Assembly: GCA_964539785.1 (NCBI GenBank) | Contig: CAZIJQ010000015.1 | Coordinates: 1 to 48,250 of the forward strand | Length of the DNA stretch: 48,250 nucleotides | Source of the DNA: JABMPO01 sp964539785 | GTDB lineage: Bacteria > Fidelibacterota > Marinisomatia > Marinisomatales > TCS56 | Reading direction: 5' to 3' | In this document: in pieces, positions 1 to 8,041 of the stretch | Layout: each line of letters starts with the position of its first letter | How positions within the stretch are numbered: the first letter of the stretch is position 1 | Program-made: the position numbers and the translations under genes | The notes under the pieces: model-generated | What the model saw: only the letters and a program-made list of their open reading frames with translations | Told to the model about the DNA's origin: nothing | The model's database searches: none

Positions 1-1788
1 CTAATTAGTTTGTTAATAACAGTAGGCAGCATTATCCTTGTTATTAGCAACTGCGCCCATTTACAAGATGCGTCAAAAAAATCGAGCGCGCTTGCTGATC
101 AGATAAATCCTGCAACCCTTTCCAATCCCCGCCAGGTTAGTGGTGAACTGATAATCAATTTCAATATCGAAGCTGTACTGGCTGACACAGCCCTCGCCAC
201 CTGGAAGCAGGCTCATGGGATCCCAATCAATCAACCACCGCTGCTGCGAATCTGGAGTTCCGATATCACCGAGCAACCAGCTCAGCAGCAAATACAAAAT
301 CGTGAAATTTCAGTTACACCGACTGGTATTTTTATTGACTCAGAAAACGGGAATCGAATCCTGTACTGGGATTTAAGTGATTCCCTGAAACCGGGGAATT
401 CATTTTCTATCACTCGCCGATTCGAGTATACCACTTATGATTTTGCCCCCCGGATTGATCCGGAGACGGTCGCCAAAAACTGGAAATCGATTCCTGAGAG
501 CATTCGATCCTTCTACACCAAACCGGAGCAATTTTTGGAACAAACTCCGGAAATGATAACAAAGGTAAAAACGATACTGGGTGACGAAACCAATCCTTTC
601 CGGAAATCGGAATTGATTTTTAATTTGGTTCAGCAACACATGACCTACGCTTATCCCCCAAAAGAACGGGGAGCGGTTGCGGCTTTTGAAAACGGCAGTG
701 GTGATTGCGGTCAGTATTCAGCCCTGTTCATTTCATTATGCCGAATCGCAGGTATTCCGGCCCGGCAGCAATCCGGTTTCAATTTTATGCCGGATAATAC
801 TGGCTATCATGTCTGGGCGGAAATTTTTCTACCAACCTATGGTTGGATACCAATGGACCCCACCCGCAAGAACGGCTTCAATTTTATTGACAACAAGCGC
901 TTACTTGCTTCGGTTGGAATGAATATCCCATTAAAATATGTGCCGGCTTGGTCAACCTATGAATTTCAGGAAGCGGAAAACGGTCGAACCCCATTTATGC
1001 AGCTATTCTCGATGGTAGCCAGTGGTATTGAAATACATACCAGCACAGAATTGAACGTACTGGAATCCATCGATCCCTACAGCGGCATTGGAAAAACAGC
1101 CTTGGTTGGTCCGCAGATATATAAAAACCTGGCGGCCTCCAAATTACCATTAGCAGTTGCCGGAGAATCAACCGCTGGCCGTCCCATCTATCTGCTGGAA
1201 TTGGGCAGCGGTGCCAACACCAGTCTAATTTTTGGCGGCTTTCATGGTGATGAAGAGGCGGGCACGCAACTGGTGCTTGAACTGGCCAACATACTGACCA
1301 GGGAAAAGCCACTACCGGAATTTGGCAGAGTAATAATCGTACCAGTACTGAATCCCGATGGACTGATGGCTAACACGCGCACTAATTTTAATGGTGTTGA
1401 TATCAACCGCAATTTCCCCACCAATAACTGGAGTCCATCAGCTAAGGCCGATAGATATTATCCGGGCCCGACAGCCGGATCGGAAATCGAGACCCTGGTG
1501 GCAATCGAACTAATAAAGCAATATCGACCGGACCGGATCATTACTGTTCACGCGCCCTTAGAAATGATCAATTACGATGGACCGGCCACTGAAATTGCAA
1601 ATATCATGGCCCGCTATCTGGATTACCCGGTGACCTCTGATATCGGTTATCCCACCCCAGGATCGTTTGGAACCTACACCGGTGTCGAACGCAACATCCC
1701 GGTGATTACCCTGGAATTACCGCAGCAAATGCAATCGGCTGACTGGGTGCAAAATCTGGAAGCAATAAAAGCAGCCATTAGATTTTAG
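1..1788 (+). CDS. Transglutaminase-like / M14 zinc carboxypeptidase lipoprotein (5' end open)
   Basis: Two enzyme domains in one exported protein. Residues are numbered from the TTG at base 10; the frame is open to base 1, so the true start probably lies upstream of the window. A hydrophobic N-terminus ends at Cys15 (ISNC), a plausible lipobox. Residues ~185-290 form a transglutaminase-like fold with the triad Cys233 (GDCGQ), His267 (YHVW) and Asp283 (MDPT). Residues ~375-590 are an M14 carboxypeptidase resembling murein peptide amidase MpaA: zinc ligands His412 and Glu415 (HGDE), Arg467 in DINRNFP, third ligand His514 (VHAP), catalytic Glu569 (LELP). Both domain types are known to act on peptides, including peptidoglycan stem peptides, so a cell-wall peptide role at the envelope is inferred. 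It stands alone, 97 bp before the deaminase. Domain calls are firm; the substrate is not. Confidence 0.85.
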   Translation, partial: LISLLITVGSIILVISNCAHLQDASKKSSALADQINPATLSNPRQVSGELIINFNIEAVLADTALATWKQAHGIPINQPPLLRIWSSDITEQPAQQQIQNREISVTPTGIFIDSENGNRILYWDLSDSLKPGNSFSITRRFEYTTYDFAPRIDPETVAKNWKSIPESIRSFYTKPEQFLEQTPEMITKVKTILGDETNPFRKSELIFNLVQQHMTYAYPPKERGAVAAFENGSGDCGQYSALFISLCRIAGIPARQQSGFNFMPDNTGYHVWAEIFLPTYGWIPMDPTRKNGFNFIDNKRLLASVGMNIPLKYVPAWSTYEFQEAENGRTPFMQLFSMVASGIEIHTSTELNVLESIDPYSGIGKTALVGPQIYKNLAASKLPLAVAGESTAGRPIYLLELGSGANTSLIFGGFHGDEEAGTQLVLELANILTREKPLPEFGRVIIVPVLNPDGLMANTRTNFNGVDINRNFPTNNWSPSAKADRYYPGPTAGSEIETLVAIELIKQYRPDRIITVHAPLEMINYDGPATEIANIMARYLDYPVTSDIGYPTPGSFGTYTGVERNIPVITLELPQQMQSADWVQNLEAIKAAIRF

Positions 1789-1885
1789 TGATTGCTAAGA
1801 AAGGAACTCTGTTAGTATTGTCTACTGTTGATCATTTGAGTATTAAATTAATTCAAAATGGGTTTTAAACAGGATAGAGAATTCT

Positions 1886-2326
1886 ATGGATAAATATATG
1901 CAGGCAGCGATCGCCGAAGCTCGACTGGGACTGGCCGAAGGCGGGATTCCAATCGGTTCAGTTTTGGTTCACAAAGGCAAAATCATCAGCCGCGGGCACA
2001 ATCGCCGCATACAGAACAGCAGCGCCATCCTCCATGGTGAAATGGACGCTCTGGAAAATGCCGGTCGGTTGCCAGCATCCGTTTACCGGGAATCGGTTTT
2101 GTACACCACCCTCTCACCCTGTTCTATGTGTTCCGGGGCAATCCTCTTATTCGGCATCCCCAAAGTGATCATCGGAGAAAACCAGACTTTTCAGGGAGAA
2201 GAGGAATTATTACAATCCCGAGGCGTTGAGTTAACCGTAATACAGGATTCGGAATGTATCGCAATGATGGAGCGTTTTATCACCGAAAAACCGGAATTAT
2301 GGAACGAGGATATCGGTGAGGAATAA
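1886..2326 (+). CDS. Cytosine deaminase, fungal FCY1-like type
   Basis: A 146-residue zinc-dependent deaminase of the CDA fold. The zinc site is His50 and catalytic Glu52 (HGEMDA), with Cys79 and Cys82 (SPCSMC). What separates it from the usual bacterial tRNA-adenosine deaminase TadA is the C-terminal half: GENQTF followed by a GEEELLQSRG stretch and a terminal PELWNEDIGE, which closely follow yeast cytosine deaminase, where the C-terminal Trp and the DIGE end close over the pyrimidine. The expected reaction is therefore cytosine to uracil plus ammonia (pyrimidine salvage), in the cytoplasm. The length fits the yeast enzyme (158 aa). It is flanked by gaps of about 100 and 170 bp, so it is probably its own transcript. 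A guanine or adenosine deaminase remains possible but fits the C-terminus less well. Confidence 0.82.
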   Translation: MDKYMQAAIAEARLGLAEGGIPIGSVLVHKGKIISRGHNRRIQNSSAILHGEMDALENAGRLPASVYRESVLYTTLSPCSMCSGAILLFGIPKVIIGENQTFQGEEELLQSRGVELTVIQDSECIAMMERFITEKPELWNEDIGEE

Positions 2327-2498
2327 TTTACTGCCAGCACGAAAAGGACTAACAATATTTTATTAGTAAATAGCGCACTGAATTATTCAATTTTAACTGT
2401 AGCTTCCGGCCCGGAAATTAGACGTATTTTTTAAAGTACAAGCTATTGTGCAAAAACAAATGCACTCTAAGATTTATTAACAACCACAGGCAGATTTA

Positions 2499-4325
2499 AT
2501 GAGAAAACAAAATTTTCGCAACATCGCGATCATCGCCCATGTAGACCACGGCAAGACCACCTTGCTGGACGGCATGCTGCGCCAGAGCGGCACATTTCAC
2601 GCTCACCAGGAGGTGGCTGACCGGGTCATGGATTCCATGGATCTGGAACGGGAGCGCGGAATTACTATCACCGCCAAAAATACATCGGTCTGGTACAATG
2701 AGGTAAAAATCAACATCATGGATACTCCCGGTCACGCTGATTTCGGTGGTGAAGTGGAGCGCGGCCTGAACCTGGTGGATGGCGCCTTATTACTGGTTGA
2801 TGCCAGTGAAGGTCCCTTGCCCCAGACTCGTTTCGTAGTCAAAAAGGCATTGGCAAAAAATCTGCCGATTATTCTGATAATCAATAAAATCGACCGCAAC
2901 GACGCCCGGATTGAAGATGTGGTCAGCGAAGTTTACGACCTTTTTATCGATCTCGATGCCACAGATGAACAGATCGAATTCCCAATTCTTTATACAATCG
3001 CCAAGACTGGCGTCGCCCATTCTCAAATTGGTGATGATTCCAGCGATTTGAAACCTTTGTTCGAAACTATTCTGAAAACCATTCCCGGTCCCGTAGCCAG
3101 CGACGATCATACTCCTCAATTCCTGGTTACCAATCTCGCTTATGATTCCTATGTTGGTCAGGTAGCTGTAGGCCGTCTAAATAACGGCACCCTGGAAATG
3201 AATAAGAATTATAGTCTCTGTGGTGAAACGAAAACTACCAAGGGACAGAAATTTTCGGCTCTTTACACATTTGCCGGTTTGCAGCGTCTTAAAGTGGAAC
3301 TACTTGAGGCTGGTGATATTATTGCCGTAGCCGGAGTCGAAGATGTGACTATCGGTGACACCATCTCCGATAATGACAACCCGGATCCATTGCCACGGAT
3401 CAAGATCGACAAGCCCACGGTATCAATGATTTTTTATGTCAATAATAGTCCCTTTGCCGGCAAAGATGGCAAATATTTGACTTCACGACACCTGAGCGAA
3501 CGCTTACAGCGGGAAGTGCTCGGGAACGTATCACTGGAAGTAAAAAAAACCGACCGGTCCGATGCCTTTGAAGTCTGTGGCCGCGGCGAATTGCAGATGG
3601 CGATCCTGATTGAAACCATGCGCCGAGAAGGTTATGAATTTATGGTCTCCAAGCCACGGGTGATCACTATCCAGGAAAATGGACAGAAACTGGAACCAAT
3701 GGAAAAAGTTTTCCTGGATATTCCTGAAGATAAGGTCGGGGTCATCACTGAAAAGCTGTCCACTCGCAAAGGCCGCATGACAAATATGGCTAACCACGGT
3801 CATGGCCGGGTAATGATGGAATTCAAGATTCCGTCCCGGGGATTGATCGGTTTCCGCAGTCAGTTTCTCACGGACACCAATGGAGCCGGGATTATGAATA
3901 AATTATTTGACGGCTACGCTCCCTGGTTTGGTTCCATTCCCCAACGTTCATCAGGGGCAATCATAGCGGACCGCCAGGGCCGGGTTACCACCTATGCTTG
4001 TCATGGCATGGTGGATCGAGGCATCTTGCAAATAGAAGTCGGTGTTGAAGTCTATGCCGGACAGATCATCGGCGAGCGTAATCGTACCGAAGATTTAACT
4101 GTAAATATTACACGTGAAAAGAAGCTTACCAATATGCGTGCATCCACCTCGGATGCCACGGTAGTGTTACGGCCACCACGACTGTTATCGCTTGACCAGT
4201 CAATAGAATTCATCGCCCAGGATGAACTGGTTGAGATCACTCCCACCAGCATCCGTCTGCGGAAAATGGAGTTAGATGCTAATAAACGTGGGGCAGCACG
4301 AAAAAAGGAAAAGTATGGCGGATAA
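2499..4325 (+). CDS. typA: Ribosome-associated GTPase TypA/BipA
   Basis: A 608-residue translational GTPase of the EF-G/LepA superfamily that binds the ribosome and helps 50S assembly and stress or cold adaptation. The G motifs are complete: P-loop AHVDHGKT (13-20), switch I RGITI (53-57), DTPGH (75-79) and NKID (129-132). The BipA-specific C-terminal region carries RGLIGFRSQF and a lysine/arginine-rich end. Length matches the family (~605-615). No neighbour shares its strand closely, so it seems monocistronic. The start ATG follows AGGCAG about seven bases upstream. Nothing odd is seen. Confidence 0.97.
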   Translation: MRKQNFRNIAIIAHVDHGKTTLLDGMLRQSGTFHAHQEVADRVMDSMDLERERGITITAKNTSVWYNEVKINIMDTPGHADFGGEVERGLNLVDGALLLVDASEGPLPQTRFVVKKALAKNLPIILIINKIDRNDARIEDVVSEVYDLFIDLDATDEQIEFPILYTIAKTGVAHSQIGDDSSDLKPLFETILKTIPGPVASDDHTPQFLVTNLAYDSYVGQVAVGRLNNGTLEMNKNYSLCGETKTTKGQKFSALYTFAGLQRLKVELLEAGDIIAVAGVEDVTIGDTISDNDNPDPLPRIKIDKPTVSMIFYVNNSPFAGKDGKYLTSRHLSERLQREVLGNVSLEVKKTDRSDAFEVCGRGELQMAILIETMRREGYEFMVSKPRVITIQENGQKLEPMEKVFLDIPEDKVGVITEKLSTRKGRMTNMANHGHGRVMMEFKIPSRGLIGFRSQFLTDTNGAGIMNKLFDGYAPWFGSIPQRSSGAIIADRQGRVTTYACHGMVDRGILQIEVGVEVYAGQIIGERNRTEDLTVNITREKKLTNMRASTSDATVVLRPPRLLSLDQSIEFIAQDELVEITPTSIRLRKMELDANKRGAARKKEKYGG

Positions 4326-4408
4326 TGACAAGGACAACTAATAAATTGTTCCTACTGATGAATTATCCATTAATCAGTTAATGATGAAACCATAGAAAAT
4401 CCCAAATT

Positions 4409-4528
4409 TGTCATTCTGATTCCGATTTATCGGGAGAAGAATCTCAGCCGTTATATTGGTGTAAATTACAGTATTGTGGACATTACAGTTGTTTGAGATT
4501 CTTCATTCGTGCCTCATTCAGAATGACA
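4409..4528. repeat. 120-bp nested inverted repeat downstream of typA and aspS
   Basis: The element has perfect 11-bp terminal inverted repeats, TGTCATTCTGA (from 4409) and TCAGAATGACA (to 4528), and inside them a second perfect 11-bp pair, GAAGAATCTCA (4436-4446) and TGAGATTCTTC (4494-4504). As RNA it would fold into one long interrupted hairpin. It contains TCCGATTTATCGGGA, close to the hairpin at 45602. No coding potential. It accounts for much of the 4326-4709 gap, where the only other feature I see is the aspS terminator. It resembles a MITE or large REP-type dispersed repeat. Confidence 0.75.
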
Positions 4529-4666
4529 TAAAGTAATTTTTAACACATTTTACATGTTCGACAGTTAATTTATTTGACAAAACCACAAATGCCCTATATC
4601 TTTCATATCATTATAGAAGAAATCCGTATCCAAATCGACTCTGATTATTATACTTTTTAAAATAAA

Positions 4667-4695
4667 GGCTGCCATCCCCGCTAAGGATAGCAGCC
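4667..4695 (-). terminator. Rho-independent terminator of aspS
   Basis: Read on the minus strand, an 11-bp stem GGCTGCTATCC / GGATGGCAGCC (one G-U pair) with a 7-nt loop is followed directly by TTTATTTT. It lies 15 bp past the aspS stop codon. Confidence 0.85.
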
Positions 4696-4709
4696 ATCCT
4701 ATGCGAAAA

Positions 4710-6461
4710 TTATTTTTCGATTAACTTAATTCCCAGTTCTTTCAACTGCGTTTCTGAAACCACATTGGGAGTTCCATCCATCAGCGACATAGCAGATGTC
4801 GTCTTCGGGAAAGCGATTACATCACGGATTTGGTGGGTTTTTGCCAGAATCATAATTAACCGGTCGAAACCGTAAGCAATTCCACCGTGGGGCGGAGCAC
4901 CATAGGTCAGCGCTTCTAACAAAAATCCGAATTTAGCCTGGGCTTCCTCTTCATTAATTTTCAGTAGATTGAATACTTTCTGCTGCACATTAGTATCATG
5001 GATACGAATCGACCCGCCAGCAATTTCATGACCGTTAATCACCAGATCGTAACCGCGGGAGCGAGTCGCACCGGGATTGGTTTCCAGCAATTCCAGATCA
5101 TCAGGATGGGGTGCTGTAAAGGGGTGGTGTACAGCCAGGTACCGCTGGGACTCAGCATCCCAATCGAACATTGGGAAATCGGTAACCCAAACTGGCTTGT
5201 AAATATTATCATCAACCAGGTTTTCGCGTTTGGCCAGCTCATTGCGCAGGGCTCCCAATGCTGGCAAGACTACCTTCTTTTCATCACCTATTAAAAATAA
5301 TATCCCATTTTCCACGATCCCCAGTTCAGCAATCAATTCTTGCTGAAGATCAGTACCAAAAAATTTTGAGATTCCACCGGTAAGAACACCGTCGACCATT
5401 TTCATCCAGGCCAGCCCCTTGCTGCCATATTTTTTTACCAGATCAGTAAGTCCATCGATGACCTTGCGGGAATAGCCTTCGGCGTTTGGAAGCACAATTC
5501 CTTTTACTGTTTCAGCGGATTTAAAAGCGTTGAATTCGGAGCGATCGGAAAATGATTTGCAATCGTGCAATTGCATGTCGAAACGCAGGTCAGGCCGGTC
5601 AGAACCATAATTATCCATTGCCTCAGAATAAGTGATAATCGGGAATGTTGAAGGTAGATCGACATCAATTACCTGCTTGAATATGTTCTTTGTCAGAGCT
5701 TCACAAGTCACACGAATATCAGCTTCGTCAACAAAGGACATTTCAATGTCGATCTGGGTGAACTCCGGTTGGCGGTCGGCGCGCAGGTCTTCATCACGGA
5801 AGCATTTAACGATCTGGAAATAGCGATCAAATCCGGCGATCATCAATAATTGTTTGAAAGTCTGAGGCGATTGGGGCAAGGCGTAAAATTTGCCTTTGTG
5901 AATCCGGCTGGGAACCAGATAATCGCGGGCGCCTTCCGGAGTGGATTTCATCAGCACCGGGGTTTCAATTTCGATAAATTTTTCACTAGTCAGGTGGTTG
6001 CGCACGGTTTGATACGTCAGGTGACGGATTGCCATATATTCCTGCAATTCATCAGTGCGTAGTTCCAGATAGCGGTATTTCAGTCGCAAATCTTCCAGGG
6101 CACTTTCCCGATCAGTGATAACGAATGGCAACGGTGCTGCTTCATTGAGAATGATCATTTCATCGACTATCACATCGATTTCGCCAGTGGACAGGTCTGT
6201 ATTAATAGCTGCAGCTGCCCGGGGCTGCACCTTGCCGCGGATACTTATTACATCTTCGATGGAAAGGTGCTTGACCTGCTCAAACGAACCGGAATAAGTC
6301 TCGGTGTTAAAAACCAGTTGGGTTTTACCGTAACGATCTCGCAGATCGATAAACACAACCTGACCATGGAGCCGTACAGTATTCACCCAACCATTAAGAC
6401 TGACGTTAGATCCAATATTGCTTTTTCGCAACTCACCACAAGTATGGGTTCGTTTGAACAT
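4710..6461 (-). CDS. aspS: Aspartyl-tRNA synthetase (bacterial type)
   Basis: Charges tRNA-Asp (and possibly tRNA-Asn) with aspartate. It is a 583-residue class IIb synthetase: N-terminal OB-fold anticodon-binding domain (~1-105), catalytic core with motif 2 around FRDEDLRADRQPEF (221-234), an inserted bacterial GAD domain (~285-420), the HHPFTAP segment (445-451) and motif 3 GIAYGFDR (527-534). Length agrees with bacterial AspRS. In the anticodon-binding loop before VVFIDLRDR there is LHGQ (His32); a histidine at this place is a feature I associate with non-discriminating enzymes, as in Pseudomonas, but this is only suggestive. The gene has its own terminator and is bracketed by related inverted repeats at 4409-4528 and 6485-6595. 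Confidence 0.97.
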   Translation of the reverse strand: MFKRTHTCGELRKSNIGSNVSLNGWVNTVRLHGQVVFIDLRDRYGKTQLVFNTETYSGSFEQVKHLSIEDVISIRGKVQPRAAAAINTDLSTGEIDVIVDEMIILNEAAPLPFVITDRESALEDLRLKYRYLELRTDELQEYMAIRHLTYQTVRNHLTSEKFIEIETPVLMKSTPEGARDYLVPSRIHKGKFYALPQSPQTFKQLLMIAGFDRYFQIVKCFRDEDLRADRQPEFTQIDIEMSFVDEADIRVTCEALTKNIFKQVIDVDLPSTFPIITYSEAMDNYGSDRPDLRFDMQLHDCKSFSDRSEFNAFKSAETVKGIVLPNAEGYSRKVIDGLTDLVKKYGSKGLAWMKMVDGVLTGGISKFFGTDLQQELIAELGIVENGILFLIGDEKKVVLPALGALRNELAKRENLVDDNIYKPVWVTDFPMFDWDAESQRYLAVHHPFTAPHPDDLELLETNPGATRSRGYDLVINGHEIAGGSIRIHDTNVQQKVFNLLKINEEEAQAKFGFLLEALTYGAPPHGGIAYGFDRLIMILAKTHQIRDVIAFPKTTSAMSLMDGTPNVVSETQLKELGIKLIEK

Positions 6462-6484
6462 AATTTTTCCGATTTAATGAACTC

Positions 6485-6595
6485 TGTCATATTGAGCCTG
6501 TCGAAATATGACTATTTAGAAAACACCCTTCGACACTCCTACGCTGAGATCGTTCAGATCTCAGGCTTCGTTGTGCAGGCAAGCTCAGGGTGACA
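6485..6595. repeat. 111-bp nested inverted repeat upstream of aspS
   Basis: Ends are imperfect 13-bp inverted repeats: TGTCATATTGAGC (6485-6497) and GCTCAGGGTGACA (6583-6595). Inside are GTCATATT / AATATGAC (6486-6493, 6505-6512) and the perfect hairpin CTGAGATC / GATCTCAG (6544-6551, 6557-6564). The terminal TGTCA..TGA pattern is shared with the repeat at 4409-4528, so the two look like members of one family flanking aspS. It starts 24 bp upstream of the aspS start codon, so it must lie in or beside the aspS promoter and leader. Confidence 0.65.
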
Positions 6596-6677
6596 TAAAT
6601 TTGTTTTAAGTGATTCAAATAACCGGACTGAATTTATTGGTTATTGGAATAATTCAATATTATTAAATCCATAGGTA

Positions 6678-6830
6678 AACCGTTAAAACGGTTAGGAAAA
6701 AAATATAATCACTAATCCCACAGTTAAAACTGTGGGCTGTTTATCTAAAATTTAATAATTAGTAAAAAACCAGACCACAACTTCAGTTGTGGTTTATAAT
6801 TTTACCGTAATGTTAACCGTTTTAACGGTT
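6678..6830. repeat. Left REP/BIME-like array
   Basis: Contains, in order: AACCGTTAAAACGGTT (6678-6693); CCCACAGTT-AA-AACTGTGGG (6717-6736); ACCACAACT-TC-AGTTGTGGT (6774-6793); AACCGTTTTAACGGTT (6815-6830), which is the inverse of the first. The last palindrome overlaps the transposase stop codon (6830-6832) by one base. Together with 6485-6595 this explains most of the 6462-6829 gap. Confidence 0.85.
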
Positions 6831-7258
6831 TACCCCAGTCCGTAGTTTTTCAAAAATAGATCGATTTCTTCCTGATAGGTGCGTTTGCGATGGTGCTCAA
6901 CCTGATTTTTAATATATTCCTCCACCACCTCCACCTGCGATTCGCTGACTGAGAAGGCTCCATAGCCAATTTGCCAGGCGAATTTGGTTTTCATGAATTC
7001 CTGCCGGTTAAGCCAATGGGACGACCCGCCTTTCACTGCTTTCATGATTTCAGCAATCGATTTATCGATGGGCATTAGAAATAGAACATGGACATGATCA
7101 GAAATTCCATTTATAATCTGAACCTGGCAACCAATTTTTTCGAATTGTTCGGCTACCCTTCGATGAATTGGAAAAGAATTATCCTTATCGATCAGTGGTT
7201 GCTTGTCTTTCGTCCCGAAGATGGCATGAATCCATACTTTAGATAAAGAATGTGACAT
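6830..7258 (-). CDS. REP-associated tyrosine transposase (IS200/IS605 TnpA-like, Y1 HUH)
   Basis: A 142-residue single-domain Y1 transposase. The HUH metal-binding motif is DHVHVLF (His55, His57) and the nucleophilic tyrosine is Tyr115 in EEYIKNQ, followed by the VEHHRKRTYQEE segment typical of this family. Such enzymes cut and join single-stranded DNA at hairpins. The length fits IS200 TnpA and short RAYTs. There is no TnpB or accessory gene. A strong site GGAGG lies seven bases before the ATG, and all key residues are present, so the gene looks intact. The palindromes on both sides are its likely substrates. IS200-type rather than RAYT classification is the main alternative; the multi-copy palindromes favour RAYT. 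Confidence 0.9.
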   Translation of the reverse strand: MSHSLSKVWIHAIFGTKDKQPLIDKDNSFPIHRRVAEQFEKIGCQVQIINGISDHVHVLFLMPIDKSIAEIMKAVKGGSSHWLNRQEFMKTKFAWQIGYGAFSVSESQVEVVEEYIKNQVEHHRKRTYQEEIDLFLKNYGLG

Positions 7259-7298
7259 TATATACCTCCATTTATAATTAATTACAGTTCAATTTAAA

Positions 7299-7625
7299 AA
7301 CCGTTAAAACGGTTACACAACAATTATTATATATGTCCCCACGACTAAAGTCATGGGCTGCATTGAACCTAACCAACAACATACAGTTAAAACCGTGGGC
7401 TGTATATCAATAAATAATGGTGATGAGAGAATTAATGGTTGGAACAGTTATATGGAGATCAATAGCTCACAAGAATAGGTTGTTAATTAACAGTCTATTG
7501 TTATTGTCAATACAATCATACTACTTCATTGGATTATTCATGTCCATCGTAAATAATAGAGACCAGCCCATAGTTTCAACTATGGGTTAATGAACGGGAA
7601 TTATTTCGAAACCGTTTTAACGGTT
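7299..7625. repeat. Right REP/BIME-like array
   Basis: Contains AACCGTTAAAACGGTT (7299-7314); CCCACGACT-AA-AGTCATGGG (7338-7357, one G-T type mismatch); a decayed copy CATACAGTT-AA-AACCGTGGG (7380-7399); CCCATAGTT-TC-AACTATGGG (7567-7586); AACCGTTTTAACGGTT (7610-7625). The 167 bases from 7400 to 7566 show no repeat or gene that I recognise. The array ends nine bases before the atpC stop codon and may shape the 3' end of the ATP synthase transcript. Confidence 0.85.
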
Positions 7626-7633
7626 TATATATA

Positions 7634-8041
7634 TTAGATCTGGTGGCGTTTGGCAACCCGCAGGCGGGTCAGGGCGCGTTTGATTGATAATTCGGCGCGA
7701 GCTAAATCCATATCCGGAGCTTTTTCGCTAATCCGCTGCTTAGCCCTTTCAAGGGCTGTCTGCGCCCGATCCAGGTCAATCTCGGCGGTGTGCTCGGCAG
7801 TTTCCACCAGTATTTTCACCTCTTTGCCGGTCACTTCGGCAAAACCACCACGGGTGGCCAGATAGCTGGTTTCCTTGTTAGTAACAACTTTGATTTCACC
7901 TTCAACCAGGGCAAACATGGCATTGGTGTGGCGGGCCATGACCCCGAATTGGCCATCACTACCTGGACAGCGCACGTAGCTCACTTCACCCTTATCGATT
8001 ACCCTGGTTGGAGTAACAATTTCCAGTCGGAAAGTACTCAT
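7634..8041 (-). CDS. atpC: ATP synthase epsilon subunit
   Basis: A 135-residue central-stalk subunit of F1. The N-terminal beta-sandwich starts FRLEIVTPTRV and contains the typical CPGSDGQFGVMARHTNAM segment; the C-terminal ~45 residues are the two-helix regulatory domain (DLDRAQTALERAK, then RAELSIKRALTRLRVAKR). In other bacteria this helical part can extend and inhibit ATP hydrolysis. The start codon directly abuts the atpD stop codon (TAG then ATG), so translation is probably coupled. It is the last gene of the operon; no classical terminator follows, only the palindrome array. Confidence 0.95.
   Translation of the reverse strand: MSTFRLEIVTPTRVIDKGEVSYVRCPGSDGQFGVMARHTNAMFALVEGEIKVVTNKETSYLATRGGFAEVTGKEVKILVETAEHTAEIDLDRAQTALERAKQRISEKAPDMDLARAELSIKRALTRLRVAKRHQI

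Larger units (their letters stand above)
6678..7625. mobile_element. RAYT transposase flanked by two BIME-like palindrome arrays (REPtron-like)
   Basis: The stretch consists of one Y1 transposase gene (6830-7258) and two flanking arrays of short palindromes. No other gene lies in it. The same 16-bp palindrome, AACCGTT-NN-AACGGTT, bounds both arrays in alternating orientation (centre AA at 6678 and 7299, centre TT at 6815 and 7610), and 20-bp palindromes of a second family fill the arrays. This is the layout of a REP-associated tyrosine transposase locus. Whether the whole unit moves, or only the palindromes are mobilised in trans, cannot be read from one copy. Confidence 0.7.

Noticed and set aside
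4108..4122. ACACGTGAAAAG inside typA as a parS site
   Set aside because: Only partly like TGTTTCACGTGAAACA, lies in conserved coding sequence, and is 29 kb from parAB; no other match was found in the window.
6678..7625. Possible CRISPR array because of regularly seen short repeats
   Set aside because: Each unit is itself a palindrome, the spacing is irregular, orientation alternates and no cas genes are near. The Y1 transposase explains the repeats.
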